A stretch of 5,108 bases of DNA. Origin: an uncultured Acidimicrobium sp. Lineage in GTDB: Bacteria; Actinomycetota; Acidimicrobiia; Acidimicrobiales; Ilumatobacteraceae. The stretch is taken from assembly GCA_903850275.1 (NCBI GenBank), contig CAINLH010000032.1:1-5108 (forward strand). The letters are read 5' to 3'. Under the pieces are notes generated by a model. It made no database searches, was not told where the DNA came from, and saw nothing but the letters and a program-made list of their open reading frames with translations. Both the position numbers and the translations under genes were made by a program. Below, in pieces: positions 1 through 5,108 of this stretch (position 1 is the stretch's first letter; each line of letters begins with the position of its first letter).

Positions 1-1
1 G

Positions 2-649
2 CGTCTTGTTCCTGTGGGAGTCGACCCCGATTTGTTTGCGCCCATTGCGCACGTTCAACGCAAACCTGGCCACCTGATTACTACCGCTTCGGCAGACGTT
101 GCGTTGAAGGGCCTGTCGTACCTGCTTGAGGCACTCGCCGTGTTAAGAACCGAACGAGACATTCACCTCACCATCATTGGTCGGCCCCGCGAAGGCGCAA
201 ACGCAGATTTGATTACCAAGCTTGGCCTGAGCGATTGCATCACGCACGTGTCAGGCGTTACCGATGAACGAATTGTCGAGTTGTATGCGGAAGCCGAATT
301 AGCAGTTGTTCCAAGTTTGTACGAAGGCTTCAGCCTTCCTGCCATCGAGGCAATGGCCACAGGAACCTGCCTTGTTGCCACTACCGGTGGCGCATTGCCC
401 GAAGTAACCGGATCCGACAATGACACCGTTTTGTCTTGCGCACCTGGTGATGCAATTGGCCTTGCCGCGGCAATCAGACGCGGACTCGACAATGCAGAAC
501 TTCGAAACCGAATTGGTGCCGCCGGAAGAAAGCGCGTCGTCGAGCGCTGGAGCTGGCGACACTGCGCTTCGCTCACTGTCGACCAATACCGCGAAGTACT
601 GGCAATGCCACACAACGTGGAAAAACTACGACGCAGGGACGCCAAGTAG
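2..649 (+). CDS. Glycosyltransferase family 4 (GT-B fold), C-terminal part; 5' end outside window
   Basis: This is the C-terminal, nucleotide-sugar-binding half of a retaining GT-B glycosyltransferase. The frame is open from position 2 and reads RLVPVGVDPDLF, the usual inter-domain hinge of GT4 enzymes, so the GTG at 14 is an internal valine and not a start. About 216 residues are visible, and an N-terminal acceptor-binding domain of roughly 180-200 residues should lie upstream. Visible marks are the 'LKGL' lysine segment near nt 104-115, the strand 'HLTIIGRP', and the EX7E motif EGFSLPAIE, with glutamates at nt 323-325 and 347-349, followed by 'ATTGGALPE'. The usual 'CGTPLVAT' reads TGTCLVAT here. 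The family transfers a sugar from a nucleotide-sugar donor; neither donor nor acceptor can be read from the sequence. It should act in the cytoplasm or at the inner membrane face. The TAG stop lies 2 nt before the next gene, so the two are probably cotranscribed. Confidence 0.93.
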   Translation, partial: RLVPVGVDPDLFAPIAHVQRKPGHLITTASADVALKGLSYLLEALAVLRTERDIHLTIIGRPREGANADLITKLGLSDCITHVSGVTDERIVELYAEAELAVVPSLYEGFSLPAIEAMATGTCLVATTGGALPEVTGSDNDTVLSCAPGDAIGLAAAIRRGLDNAELRNRIGAAGRKRVVERWSWRHCASLTVDQYREVLAMPHNVEKLRRRDAK

Positions 650-651
650 TC

Positions 652-1380
652 GTGCTCACCGTTCAATTTGATCGACTGCCAATTGGCCCAGGCACGGTAT
701 TTCTGGATGCCGGTGCCGGTTTTGGGCGCCATGCGTTTGAAGCCGCGCGTCGCGGCGCCCATGTAGTCGCTCTCGACTACGCACAAGAAGAAGTGGTGGT
801 AACCCGAGCAACGTTTGCAGCAATGTTCGAGGCGGGTGAGATCAGGGAGAACAACTTCGTTGGCGTGCTTCGTGGTGATGCCACGCGCCTTCCGTTTCCC
901 GACAATTCATTCGATTGCATCATCACGTCTGAAGTACTGGAACACATCCAAGATGACGTTGCTGCGCTGCACGAACTCTCACGCGTGCTCAAGCCGGGCG
1001 GTGTTCTGGCCGCAACGGTCCCGTCTTGGTTTCCGGAAAAGATCAACTGGATGCTGTCCGACGAGTACCACGCGCCGCATGTTGTGGGCGGCCATGTGCG
1101 CATCTATAGCGGCACCGAACTGAAGGCAAAACTGCGTGCCGCCGGCCTCAACGTGTTGGGCCAACATCGATCACACGGCCTGCATTCGCCGTATTGGTGG
1201 TTGCGTTGTGCCGTTGGCCCAGCAAACGAAGATCACCGAATGGTGAAGGCGTACAAGAAGTTTCTGGAATGGGACATTGTTTCGGCGCCAACCCTCACTC
1301 GCGTACTCGAGAAAATGCTTGCACCAGTTCTTGGTAAGAGCTTCATCGTCTATTCCAAAAAACCATCGGGCAACGCATAA
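652..1380 (+). CDS. Class I SAM-dependent methyltransferase (Methyltransf_11/UbiE-like)
   Basis: This is a complete 242-residue Rossmann-fold methyltransferase. The SAM-binding motif I is FLDAGAGFGRHA (residues 18-29). The acidic end of strand 2 is ALDYA (D42). Motif II/III is GDATRLPFPDNSFDCI (75-90) followed by SEVLEHI (93-99), and the post-motif is LKPGG (113-117). The C-terminal half (HSPYWWLRC, 178-186, through VLGKSFIVY, 226-234) is not the generic UbiE tail and looks like a lineage-specific substrate-binding region. I chose the GTG at 652 because it places MLTVQFDRL directly before motif I as in homologues I recall, and because it sits 2 nt after the glycosyltransferase stop. Shine-Dalgarno support is weak (AGGGA at 635-639, about 12 nt upstream), so translation may be coupled. 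The substrate is unknown. Given the neighbouring glycosyltransferase, a sugar hydroxyl or a glycosylated metabolite is an inference. Confidence 0.92.
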   Translation: MLTVQFDRLPIGPGTVFLDAGAGFGRHAFEAARRGAHVVALDYAQEEVVVTRATFAAMFEAGEIRENNFVGVLRGDATRLPFPDNSFDCIITSEVLEHIQDDVAALHELSRVLKPGGVLAATVPSWFPEKINWMLSDEYHAPHVVGGHVRIYSGTELKAKLRAAGLNVLGQHRSHGLHSPYWWLRCAVGPANEDHRMVKAYKKFLEWDIVSAPTLTRVLEKMLAPVLGKSFIVYSKKPSGNA

Positions 1381-2414
1381 TGCTCGGCACCCAAAACGAC
1401 AACCTTGCTGGCGTGATCACTCACGACGAGTTGCTTGCTACCGCGCAGAGCATTGCTGCATTGCAACTCCCTAACGGCATGATCCCATGGTTTAAGGACG
1501 GACATTGCGACCCATGGAACCACGTTGAAACCGCAATGGCGCTCGACGTTATGGGCATGCACGGCGAGGCGCGGAAAGCCTACGAATGGCTAACCAGTGT
1601 GCAGCGCGCGGATGGAAGCTGGCACAACTATTTCAAACCAGACCTCACCCTTGAAGACCCAAAACTGGACACCAACGTGTGCGCATACATCGGCACCGGC
1701 GTTTGGCACCACTGGCTCAGCACAAACGACGAAGCATTCGTGCGCAGCATGTGGCCGACAGTTAAGAAAGCATTGAACTGGGTGTTGAGTATGCGACGCG
1801 AAGACGGCGCAATCGTGTGGGCGCGCGAAATCGATGCGACACCATGGAACTACGCGTTGCTCACGGGTTCATCCTCCATTCGCCATGCGTTGCACTGCGG
1901 CGCAAACATTGGTGCCCTTGTCAACGATCCGCAGCCGGAGTGGCGTGCAGCCGCAGACGTCATCGACCACATCATCAACACCGATCAAAGTTTGTTCGAA
2001 CCCAAACAACGTTGGGCGATGGACTGGTACTACCCCGTACTTACTGGTTCGCTGACGGGCACCGACGCCAAAACTCGCCTGCTTTCGCAGTGGGACGAAT
2101 TTGTGATCGATGGCAGAGGCGTGCGCTGCGTTAACGACGAGGATTGGGTGACCGCTGCGGAAACCGCAGAGTGTTCGCTTGCCCACAGCGCAACCGGAGA
2201 CGTGGATAAAGCAAAAGAGCTACTGACTTGGACGCACGCACACCGCACAGAATCCGGCGCATACTTCACCGGTATTGCGTACCCAAACCGCATTGTGTTT
2301 CCTGCCGATGAGTGCAGCGCATACACGGGTGCCGCAGTCATCCTTGCTGCCGATGCAATTGCTCAGGCAACACCTGCGAGCACGTTATTCACGCGCTCGA
2401 CCGTGCTCGACTAA
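1380..2414 (+). CDS. Alpha/alpha-toroid (six-hairpin) protein, 'prenyltransferase/squalene-cyclase-repeat-like', function unknown
   Basis: This is a complete 344-residue protein whose ATG overlaps the upstream TAA (TAATG), implying translational coupling. It is built from paired helices with recurring signatures: QLPNGMIPWF (29-38), DPWNHVETAMALD (44-56), QRADGSWHNYF (75-85, a QW-type QxxDGSW motif), MRREDGAIVW (138-147), MDWYYPVLTGSL (214-225), DWVTAAETAE (255-264) and ESGAYFTG (291-298). This pattern fits the alpha/alpha toroid shared by terpene cyclases, protein prenyltransferases and six-hairpin glycosidases. The DxDD motif of squalene-hopene cyclases is absent, and I cannot see a clear zinc triad of protein prenyltransferases. 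Several conserved acidic and tryptophan positions facing the likely pocket would also suit carbohydrate binding or hydrolysis. There is no signal peptide or membrane segment, so it is cytoplasmic. Databases often call such proteins 'prenyltransferase'. The fold is well supported; the reaction is not. Confidence 0.88.
   Translation: MLGTQNDNLAGVITHDELLATAQSIAALQLPNGMIPWFKDGHCDPWNHVETAMALDVMGMHGEARKAYEWLTSVQRADGSWHNYFKPDLTLEDPKLDTNVCAYIGTGVWHHWLSTNDEAFVRSMWPTVKKALNWVLSMRREDGAIVWAREIDATPWNYALLTGSSSIRHALHCGANIGALVNDPQPEWRAAADVIDHIINTDQSLFEPKQRWAMDWYYPVLTGSLTGTDAKTRLLSQWDEFVIDGRGVRCVNDEDWVTAAETAECSLAHSATGDVDKAKELLTWTHAHRTESGAYFTGIAYPNRIVFPADECSAYTGAAVILAADAIAQATPASTLFTRSTVLD
2411..2414. other. Convergent stop-codon overlap
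   Basis: The four bases CTAA contain the plus-strand TAA of the toroid gene (2412-2414) and the minus-strand TAG of the methyltransferase gene (reverse complement of 2411-2413). Two convergent transcription units therefore meet with no intergenic space, and any terminator must lie inside the opposing coding sequence. Confidence 0.95.
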
Positions 2415-3043
2415 ACGCGCTTCAACACGCGAAGCGAGCCCGTTGCGCTCACATCGACAAACTTGCCACTAGCAATTGCGGGCGAGTAAATCTCTTCGAA
2501 CGGTGCTTGCCCGCCTAACGCTGGGTCGGAAAACACGTCGTGTATCGCCAGAATTCCGCCTGCAGCGATATGCGGGGTCCAGGAAAGGTAGTCGTTTCGC
2601 GCAACTTCCCTGCCGTGCCCGCCGTCGATAAAGCACATCGCGATTGGCTCTTTCCAAGAGGCAGCAATTTCTGGTGAGTTGCCAACGATTGCGAGTACGG
2701 ATTGCGTCAACCCAGCGGCCTGCATGGTTCGTTCGAAGTGCGGCAAGGTGTTTATCCGACCAGTAGCCGGGTCGACAAGCGACGCATCGTGCCACTCCCA
2801 ACCCGGTTGGTTCTCTTCCGACCCAACATGATGATCCACCGCATGCAACACCGTGTTGCACGCGCGCGCTGCCGCACCAAACCACACCGTGCTCCTTCCG
2901 CAATACGAACCGATTTCAACCATCGGCAACCCGGGGCAGGCAGCGCCACCCAACATTGCGGCGGCGAATAGCGCATCACCTTCATCTTCTGGCATGAAAC
3001 CAGTTGTCGCGAGCGCGACCGCTCGCAACGTTGCATCAAGCAC
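2411..3043 (-). CDS. Class I SAM-dependent methyltransferase, Methyltransf_24 / 'FMPEDEG' type
   Basis: With the GTG at 3043 this gene encodes 210 residues, a normal length for a minimal Rossmann methyltransferase. Features in order are FMPEDEG (16-22), motif I VEIGSYCGRS (42-51), the strand-2 acidic end AVDHH (68-72), the lineage motif GSEENQPGWEW (74-84), FIDGGH (138-143, typical of Methyltransf_24), AAGGILAIHDVF (160-171) and the closing strand SLRVLKR. The frame stays open to an ATG at 3181, but that extension lies inside the glycoside hydrolase gene and adds no recognisable domain. The GTG at 3043 follows that gene's stop by 2 nt and leaves about 16 residues before MPEDEG. An ATG at 2995 (M of MPEDEG, 194 aa) is the alternative. 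No strong Shine-Dalgarno is seen, so coupling to the upstream gene is likely. It probably belongs functionally with the plus-strand glycosyltransferase set despite its inversion. The substrate is unknown. Confidence 0.9.
   Translation of the reverse strand: MLDATLRAVALATTGFMPEDEGDALFAAAMLGGAACPGLPMVEIGSYCGRSTVWFGAAARACNTVLHAVDHHVGSEENQPGWEWHDASLVDPATGRINTLPHFERTMQAAGLTQSVLAIVGNSPEIAASWKEPIAMCFIDGGHGREVARNDYLSWTPHIAAGGILAIHDVFSDPALGGQAPFEEIYSPAIASGKFVDVSATGSLRVLKRV
2418..2436. terminator. Weak hairpin at the convergent junction, possible bidirectional terminator
   Basis: CGCTTC (2418-2423) and GAAGCG (2431-2436) form a perfect 6-bp inverted repeat around a 7-nt loop. It lies just past the plus-strand stop and within the last codons of the minus-strand methyltransferase. 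No T-run follows on either strand, so this is not a canonical intrinsic terminator. It could slow polymerase at the junction or arise by chance from the coding sequence. Confidence 0.22.
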
Positions 3044-3045
3044 AG

Positions 3046-4260
3046 TTATGCAGGCCGCGGAGCAAGCGTGTTCGACTTGGCGATGTTGCCCAGCCAATGC
3101 GCGCTTGGGCGTGGTGTTCGCTTTTGTGTTTTCCAGTCGCACGCAACCAAACCAAATGTTGGGCCATAGCCATACGTCCACTCGAAGTTGTCCATCAAGC
3201 TCCAGTAGGTGTAGCCACGAATGTCAATGCCATCGGCAATACATGTGAGCACACCTTCGAGCGCACCGTGCACGTATTCAATTCGTTCGTTGTCGTCGCT
3301 CGTAGCAATGCCATTTTCTGTGACGATAATGGGCACGTTGCCCGTCTTGTCCCATGCTCTGCGGATGCATGCCTCTAGTGCTTGAGGACGGAATTCGTAA
3401 CCCATGATGGTCTTACGCATGTCCTCGTCAGGCTTGATTCGGCCGTTCTGATCAAAGCGTTCGCGCGTGTACGTCTGCACTCCGAAATAGTCGTCGCCCT
3501 TTGCAACTTCAAGGAAGCAATCCTCGAGACCATCCCATGCCTGATTGCGCATTGCTTCGGCAGCGCTGCGATGCGATTCGTCTTCAACATTGATGGTGTA
3601 TTCCTGCATTGCAAGCGTGATGCCAAGTGGTGCGTTCGACACCGATTTGACCGCATCACGCGATTTCTCGTGTGCTCGACAAAAAACATCGTTTGCTTTG
3701 CGACGCGCTTCACGGGATTTGGTGCCGGGAGGAAATTCGCCAAGCAGGTATCCGATTGTTGCAACCATGTTTGGTTCGTTGATCGTGCACCATTTGCCAA
3801 CATCTTGCCCAATCGATTTGGCCACTTTCTCCGAGAACCGGGCAAACAGATCTGCCGTCGAGTCGTTTGTCCAACCACCCATTGCTGCAACCCAGCGAGG
3901 TGTGGTGAAGTGATGCAGCGTCACTACCGGCGTGATGTTGTTTGCCCTGCAGGCATCAATTACCGCGCGATAATGATTGAGTTCGGCTTGCGAAAATTCG
4001 CCATCTTCCGGCTCGATGCGGCTCCATTCGACACTGAATCGATAGTTATCGAAACCCAATTTTGCAAGCATCTCGATGTCTTGAGGAAACAAGTTGTAGT
4101 GATCGCACGTGTCGCCACTGGGTTCCTTACACACCGTGTTTGGTCGATGTTCCCAATCCCACCAGTCGTTGTTCCAGTTGCCACCTTCAACTTGGTGGGC
4201 CGCAGTGGCTGTTCCCCAGGTAAACCCTTTTGGAAATGTGTTTGATCTGGCATTTGACAT
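3046..4260 (-). CDS. Glycoside hydrolase family 1 (beta-glucosidase-like), compact
   Basis: This 404-residue retaining GH1 hydrolase cleaves terminal beta-linked sugars by double displacement. The N-terminal signature is FPKGFTWGTATAAHQVEG (9-26, glycone-binding Q23). LHHFTTPRW (115-123) carries the subsite -1 histidine. TINEPN (159-164) gives the acid/base E162, and VTENG (313-317) gives the nucleophile E315. YWSLMDNFEW (352-361) supplies the E360/W361 glycone contacts. All catalytic residues are present. The ATG at 4260 is preferred: the frame stays open upstream to 4440, but that part overlaps the divergent thioesterase gene, and GH1 proteins begin a few residues before FPxGFxWG. It is shorter than the usual 440-480 residues, and the common 'GINYY' segment reads GVQTY (260-264). 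No signal peptide is visible, so it should act in the cytoplasm on imported or endogenous glycosides. It is first in a two-gene minus-strand operon with the methyltransferase 2 nt downstream. Sugar specificity cannot be read. Confidence 0.95.
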   Translation of the reverse strand: MSNARSNTFPKGFTWGTATAAHQVEGGNWNNDWWDWEHRPNTVCKEPSGDTCDHYNLFPQDIEMLAKLGFDNYRFSVEWSRIEPEDGEFSQAELNHYRAVIDACRANNITPVVTLHHFTTPRWVAAMGGWTNDSTADLFARFSEKVAKSIGQDVGKWCTINEPNMVATIGYLLGEFPPGTKSREARRKANDVFCRAHEKSRDAVKSVSNAPLGITLAMQEYTINVEDESHRSAAEAMRNQAWDGLEDCFLEVAKGDDYFGVQTYTRERFDQNGRIKPDEDMRKTIMGYEFRPQALEACIRRAWDKTGNVPIIVTENGIATSDDNERIEYVHGALEGVLTCIADGIDIRGYTYWSLMDNFEWTYGYGPTFGLVACDWKTQKRTPRPSAHWLGNIAKSNTLAPRPA

Positions 4261-4314
4261 AGATTTCACGCTAGCGCAGGTGAAACTTCTGCCGATCAGT
4301 GGCAACATAGAGAG
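4261..4314. promoter_or_regulatory. Divergent intergenic region between the GH1 and TesB genes
   Basis: These 54 nt lie between two divergent start codons and must hold the start signals for both units unless promoters extend into coding sequence. On the minus strand TATGTT (reverse complement of 4304-4309) resembles a -10 box and would give a leader of roughly 35-40 nt for the GH1 gene, but no good -35 is seen. On the plus strand AGAGAG directly abuts the GTG at 4315, too close to be a normal ribosome binding site. A leaderless or very short-leader TesB transcript is therefore possible. Assignment of exact promoter elements is weak. Confidence 0.45.
4264..4285. promoter_or_regulatory. Dyad TTTCAC-N10-GTGAAA, candidate operator or leader hairpin
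   Basis: TTTCAC (4264-4269) and GTGAAA (4280-4285) form a perfect 6-bp inverted repeat with a 10-nt spacer. The spacer region also contains the 8-bp palindrome CGCTAGCG (4269-4276), which is not concentric with the outer dyad. The element sits 4-25 nt upstream of the GH1 start codon, where a repressor would block transcription or where an mRNA hairpin would affect initiation. Sugar-utilisation genes are commonly controlled by dyad-binding repressors, but no regulator gene is in the window and the sequence does not match an operator consensus I can name. A chance inverted repeat remains possible. Confidence 0.35.
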
Positions 4315-5108
4315 GTGCCTACCCCCCTCGAAGACCTCATCACGCTGCTCGACCTCGAAACCATCGAGGTCAATACCTTCCGCGGTCAATCTCCAGACGA
4401 AGACCGTCAGCGGGTTTTCGGTGGACAGGTAGCCGGACAAGCACTCGTCGCCGCCTCACGCACAATCGATGAGCCAGACAGACTTGTTCATTCGCTTCAC
4501 GCTTACTTTCTTCGTTCGGGCGATCCAGGGGTTCCAATTCTGTACGAGGTGGACCGCCTGCGTGACGGCAAGAGTTTTTCCACGCGGCGCGTAGTTGCCA
4601 TTCAACACGGCAAACCAATCTTCAACTTGCAAGCAAGTTTTCAGAAAATCGAATCTGGGTTGGAGCATCAAATCGCTATGGACATGAATGTTCCCGCCCC
4701 GGAAACACTCCCCGACTTCAAGACTCGCATGGCGCCATACAAAGACAAACTGGGCGATTGGTACGACCGGCCAAGGCCAATTGATCAGCGATACGTCGAC
4801 GGCGACCCAGTCGCTCGTCGCGGCAACAAGCTTCCAGGCCAACGAGTGTGGATTCGTGCCGACGGAACACTGCCAGACGACCCAGTGCTCCATGCGTGCA
4901 TCGTTACTTATGCAAGCGACATGTCGTTATTAGATACGGCGTTGTTGCCTCACGGCCTCAACTGGATGGATGGATCGGTGATGATGGCAAGCCTTGATCA
5001 CGCAATGTGGTTCCATCGTCCATTCCGAGCAGACAACTGGTTGATGTATCAGCAAGCATCGCTGTCCACGTCTAATTCACGCGGGTTGGCAGAAGGACAC
5101 ATCTTTAC
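4315..5108 (+). CDS. tesB: Acyl-CoA thioesterase II (TesB), 3' end outside window
   Basis: This double-hotdog thioesterase hydrolyses acyl-CoA to free fatty acid and CoA in the cytoplasm. The frame is open from GTG 4315 to the window end (264 codons). E. coli TesB has 286 residues, so about 20 or more are missing. The N-terminus PLEDLITLLDLETIE followed by FRGQSP and VFGGQVAGQAL aligns with TesB without gaps from the GTG, which fixes the start. LVHSLHAYFLRSGDP is the first hotdog segment and SFSTRRVVAIQ follows. In the second domain, YASDMSLLDTALLPHG places D202 at the position of catalytic Asp204, and ASLDHAMWFHRPF places S226 where E. coli TesB has Thr228. The third active-site residue (Gln278 in E. 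coli) should lie just beyond the window. No in-frame ATG exists upstream before a stop (TGA at 4255-4257). It is transcribed divergently from the GH1 operon and is probably unrelated to the glycan genes. Confidence 0.95.
   Translation, partial: MPTPLEDLITLLDLETIEVNTFRGQSPDEDRQRVFGGQVAGQALVAASRTIDEPDRLVHSLHAYFLRSGDPGVPILYEVDRLRDGKSFSTRRVVAIQHGKPIFNLQASFQKIESGLEHQIAMDMNVPAPETLPDFKTRMAPYKDKLGDWYDRPRPIDQRYVDGDPVARRGNKLPGQRVWIRADGTLPDDPVLHACIVTYASDMSLLDTALLPHGLNWMDGSVMMASLDHAMWFHRPFRADNWLMYQQASLSTSNSRGLAEGHIF

Noticed and set aside
14..16. GTG at 14 as the start of a short glycosyltransferase gene
   Set aside because: The frame is open upstream to the window edge and the visible part is only the C-terminal GT-B domain, so this GTG is an internal valine in the hinge motif.
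163..786. Minus-strand open frame (207 codons) across the glycosyltransferase and methyltransferase starts
   Set aside because: It is antisense to two well-supported genes and spans their junction, and its translation is low-complexity (S, R, A) without recognisable motifs.
2396..2411. Short direct repeat GCTCGAC around the end of the toroid gene
   Set aside because: Only two 7-nt copies lie within coding sequence, with no further copies nearby and no mobile-element context; most likely chance.
3382..4245. Long plus-strand open frame (287 codons) opposite the GH1 gene
   Set aside because: It lies wholly antisense to a GH1 gene with all catalytic motifs. Its translation is rich in C, F, R and H without domain features, as expected from the reverse frame of a biased coding sequence.
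4261..4440. N-terminal extension of the GH1 frame to the ATG at 4440
   Set aside because: The extra 60 residues would be antisense to the start of tesB and contain no signal peptide or GH1 sequence. The family N-terminus begins just after ATG 4260.
4456..4893. Minus-strand open frame (145 codons) opposite tesB
   Set aside because: The plus strand encodes TesB from 4315 to the window end with clear family motifs; the antisense frame shows none.

Overview
The window is gene-dense bacterial DNA that looks actinobacterial. Three genes read best from GTG starts, junctions are tight or overlapping, and the protein families are the actinobacterial versions of a GT4 glycosyltransferase, a six-hairpin 'prenyltransferase-like' protein, an 'FMPEDEG' class I methyltransferase and TesB. 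GC content looks moderate (around the mid-50s percent by eye, not computed). That would suit a low-to-mid GC actinobacterium such as an aquatic member of Acidimicrobiia, but this placement is an inference.

Layout. Positions 2-2414 hold a plus-strand run of three genes: the C-terminal half of a GT4 glycosyltransferase (start lies off the left edge), a class I SAM methyltransferase 2 nt later, and a 344-residue alpha/alpha-toroid protein whose ATG overlaps the preceding stop (TAATG). Positions 2411-4260 hold a minus-strand pair: a family 1 glycoside hydrolase (transcribed first) and, 2 nt after its stop, a second class I methyltransferase of the Methyltransf_24 type. The two convergent units meet with overlapping stop codons (2411-2414). 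A 54-nt divergent intergenic stretch (4261-4314) separates the glycoside hydrolase from a plus-strand acyl-CoA thioesterase II (TesB) that runs off the right edge. There is no stretch of 300 bases without a gene.

How the genes may work together. Glycosyltransferase, methyltransferase, toroid protein and second methyltransferase look like one functional set, plausibly making or modifying a methylated glycoside or glycan. I recall these four families occurring together in other actinobacteria, without an experimentally assigned product that I know of. Here the second methyltransferase is inverted and coupled to a GH1 beta-glycosidase. TesB is probably an unrelated lipid-metabolism neighbour. 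No RNA genes, mobile elements, CRISPR arrays or tRNA-like sequences were seen.
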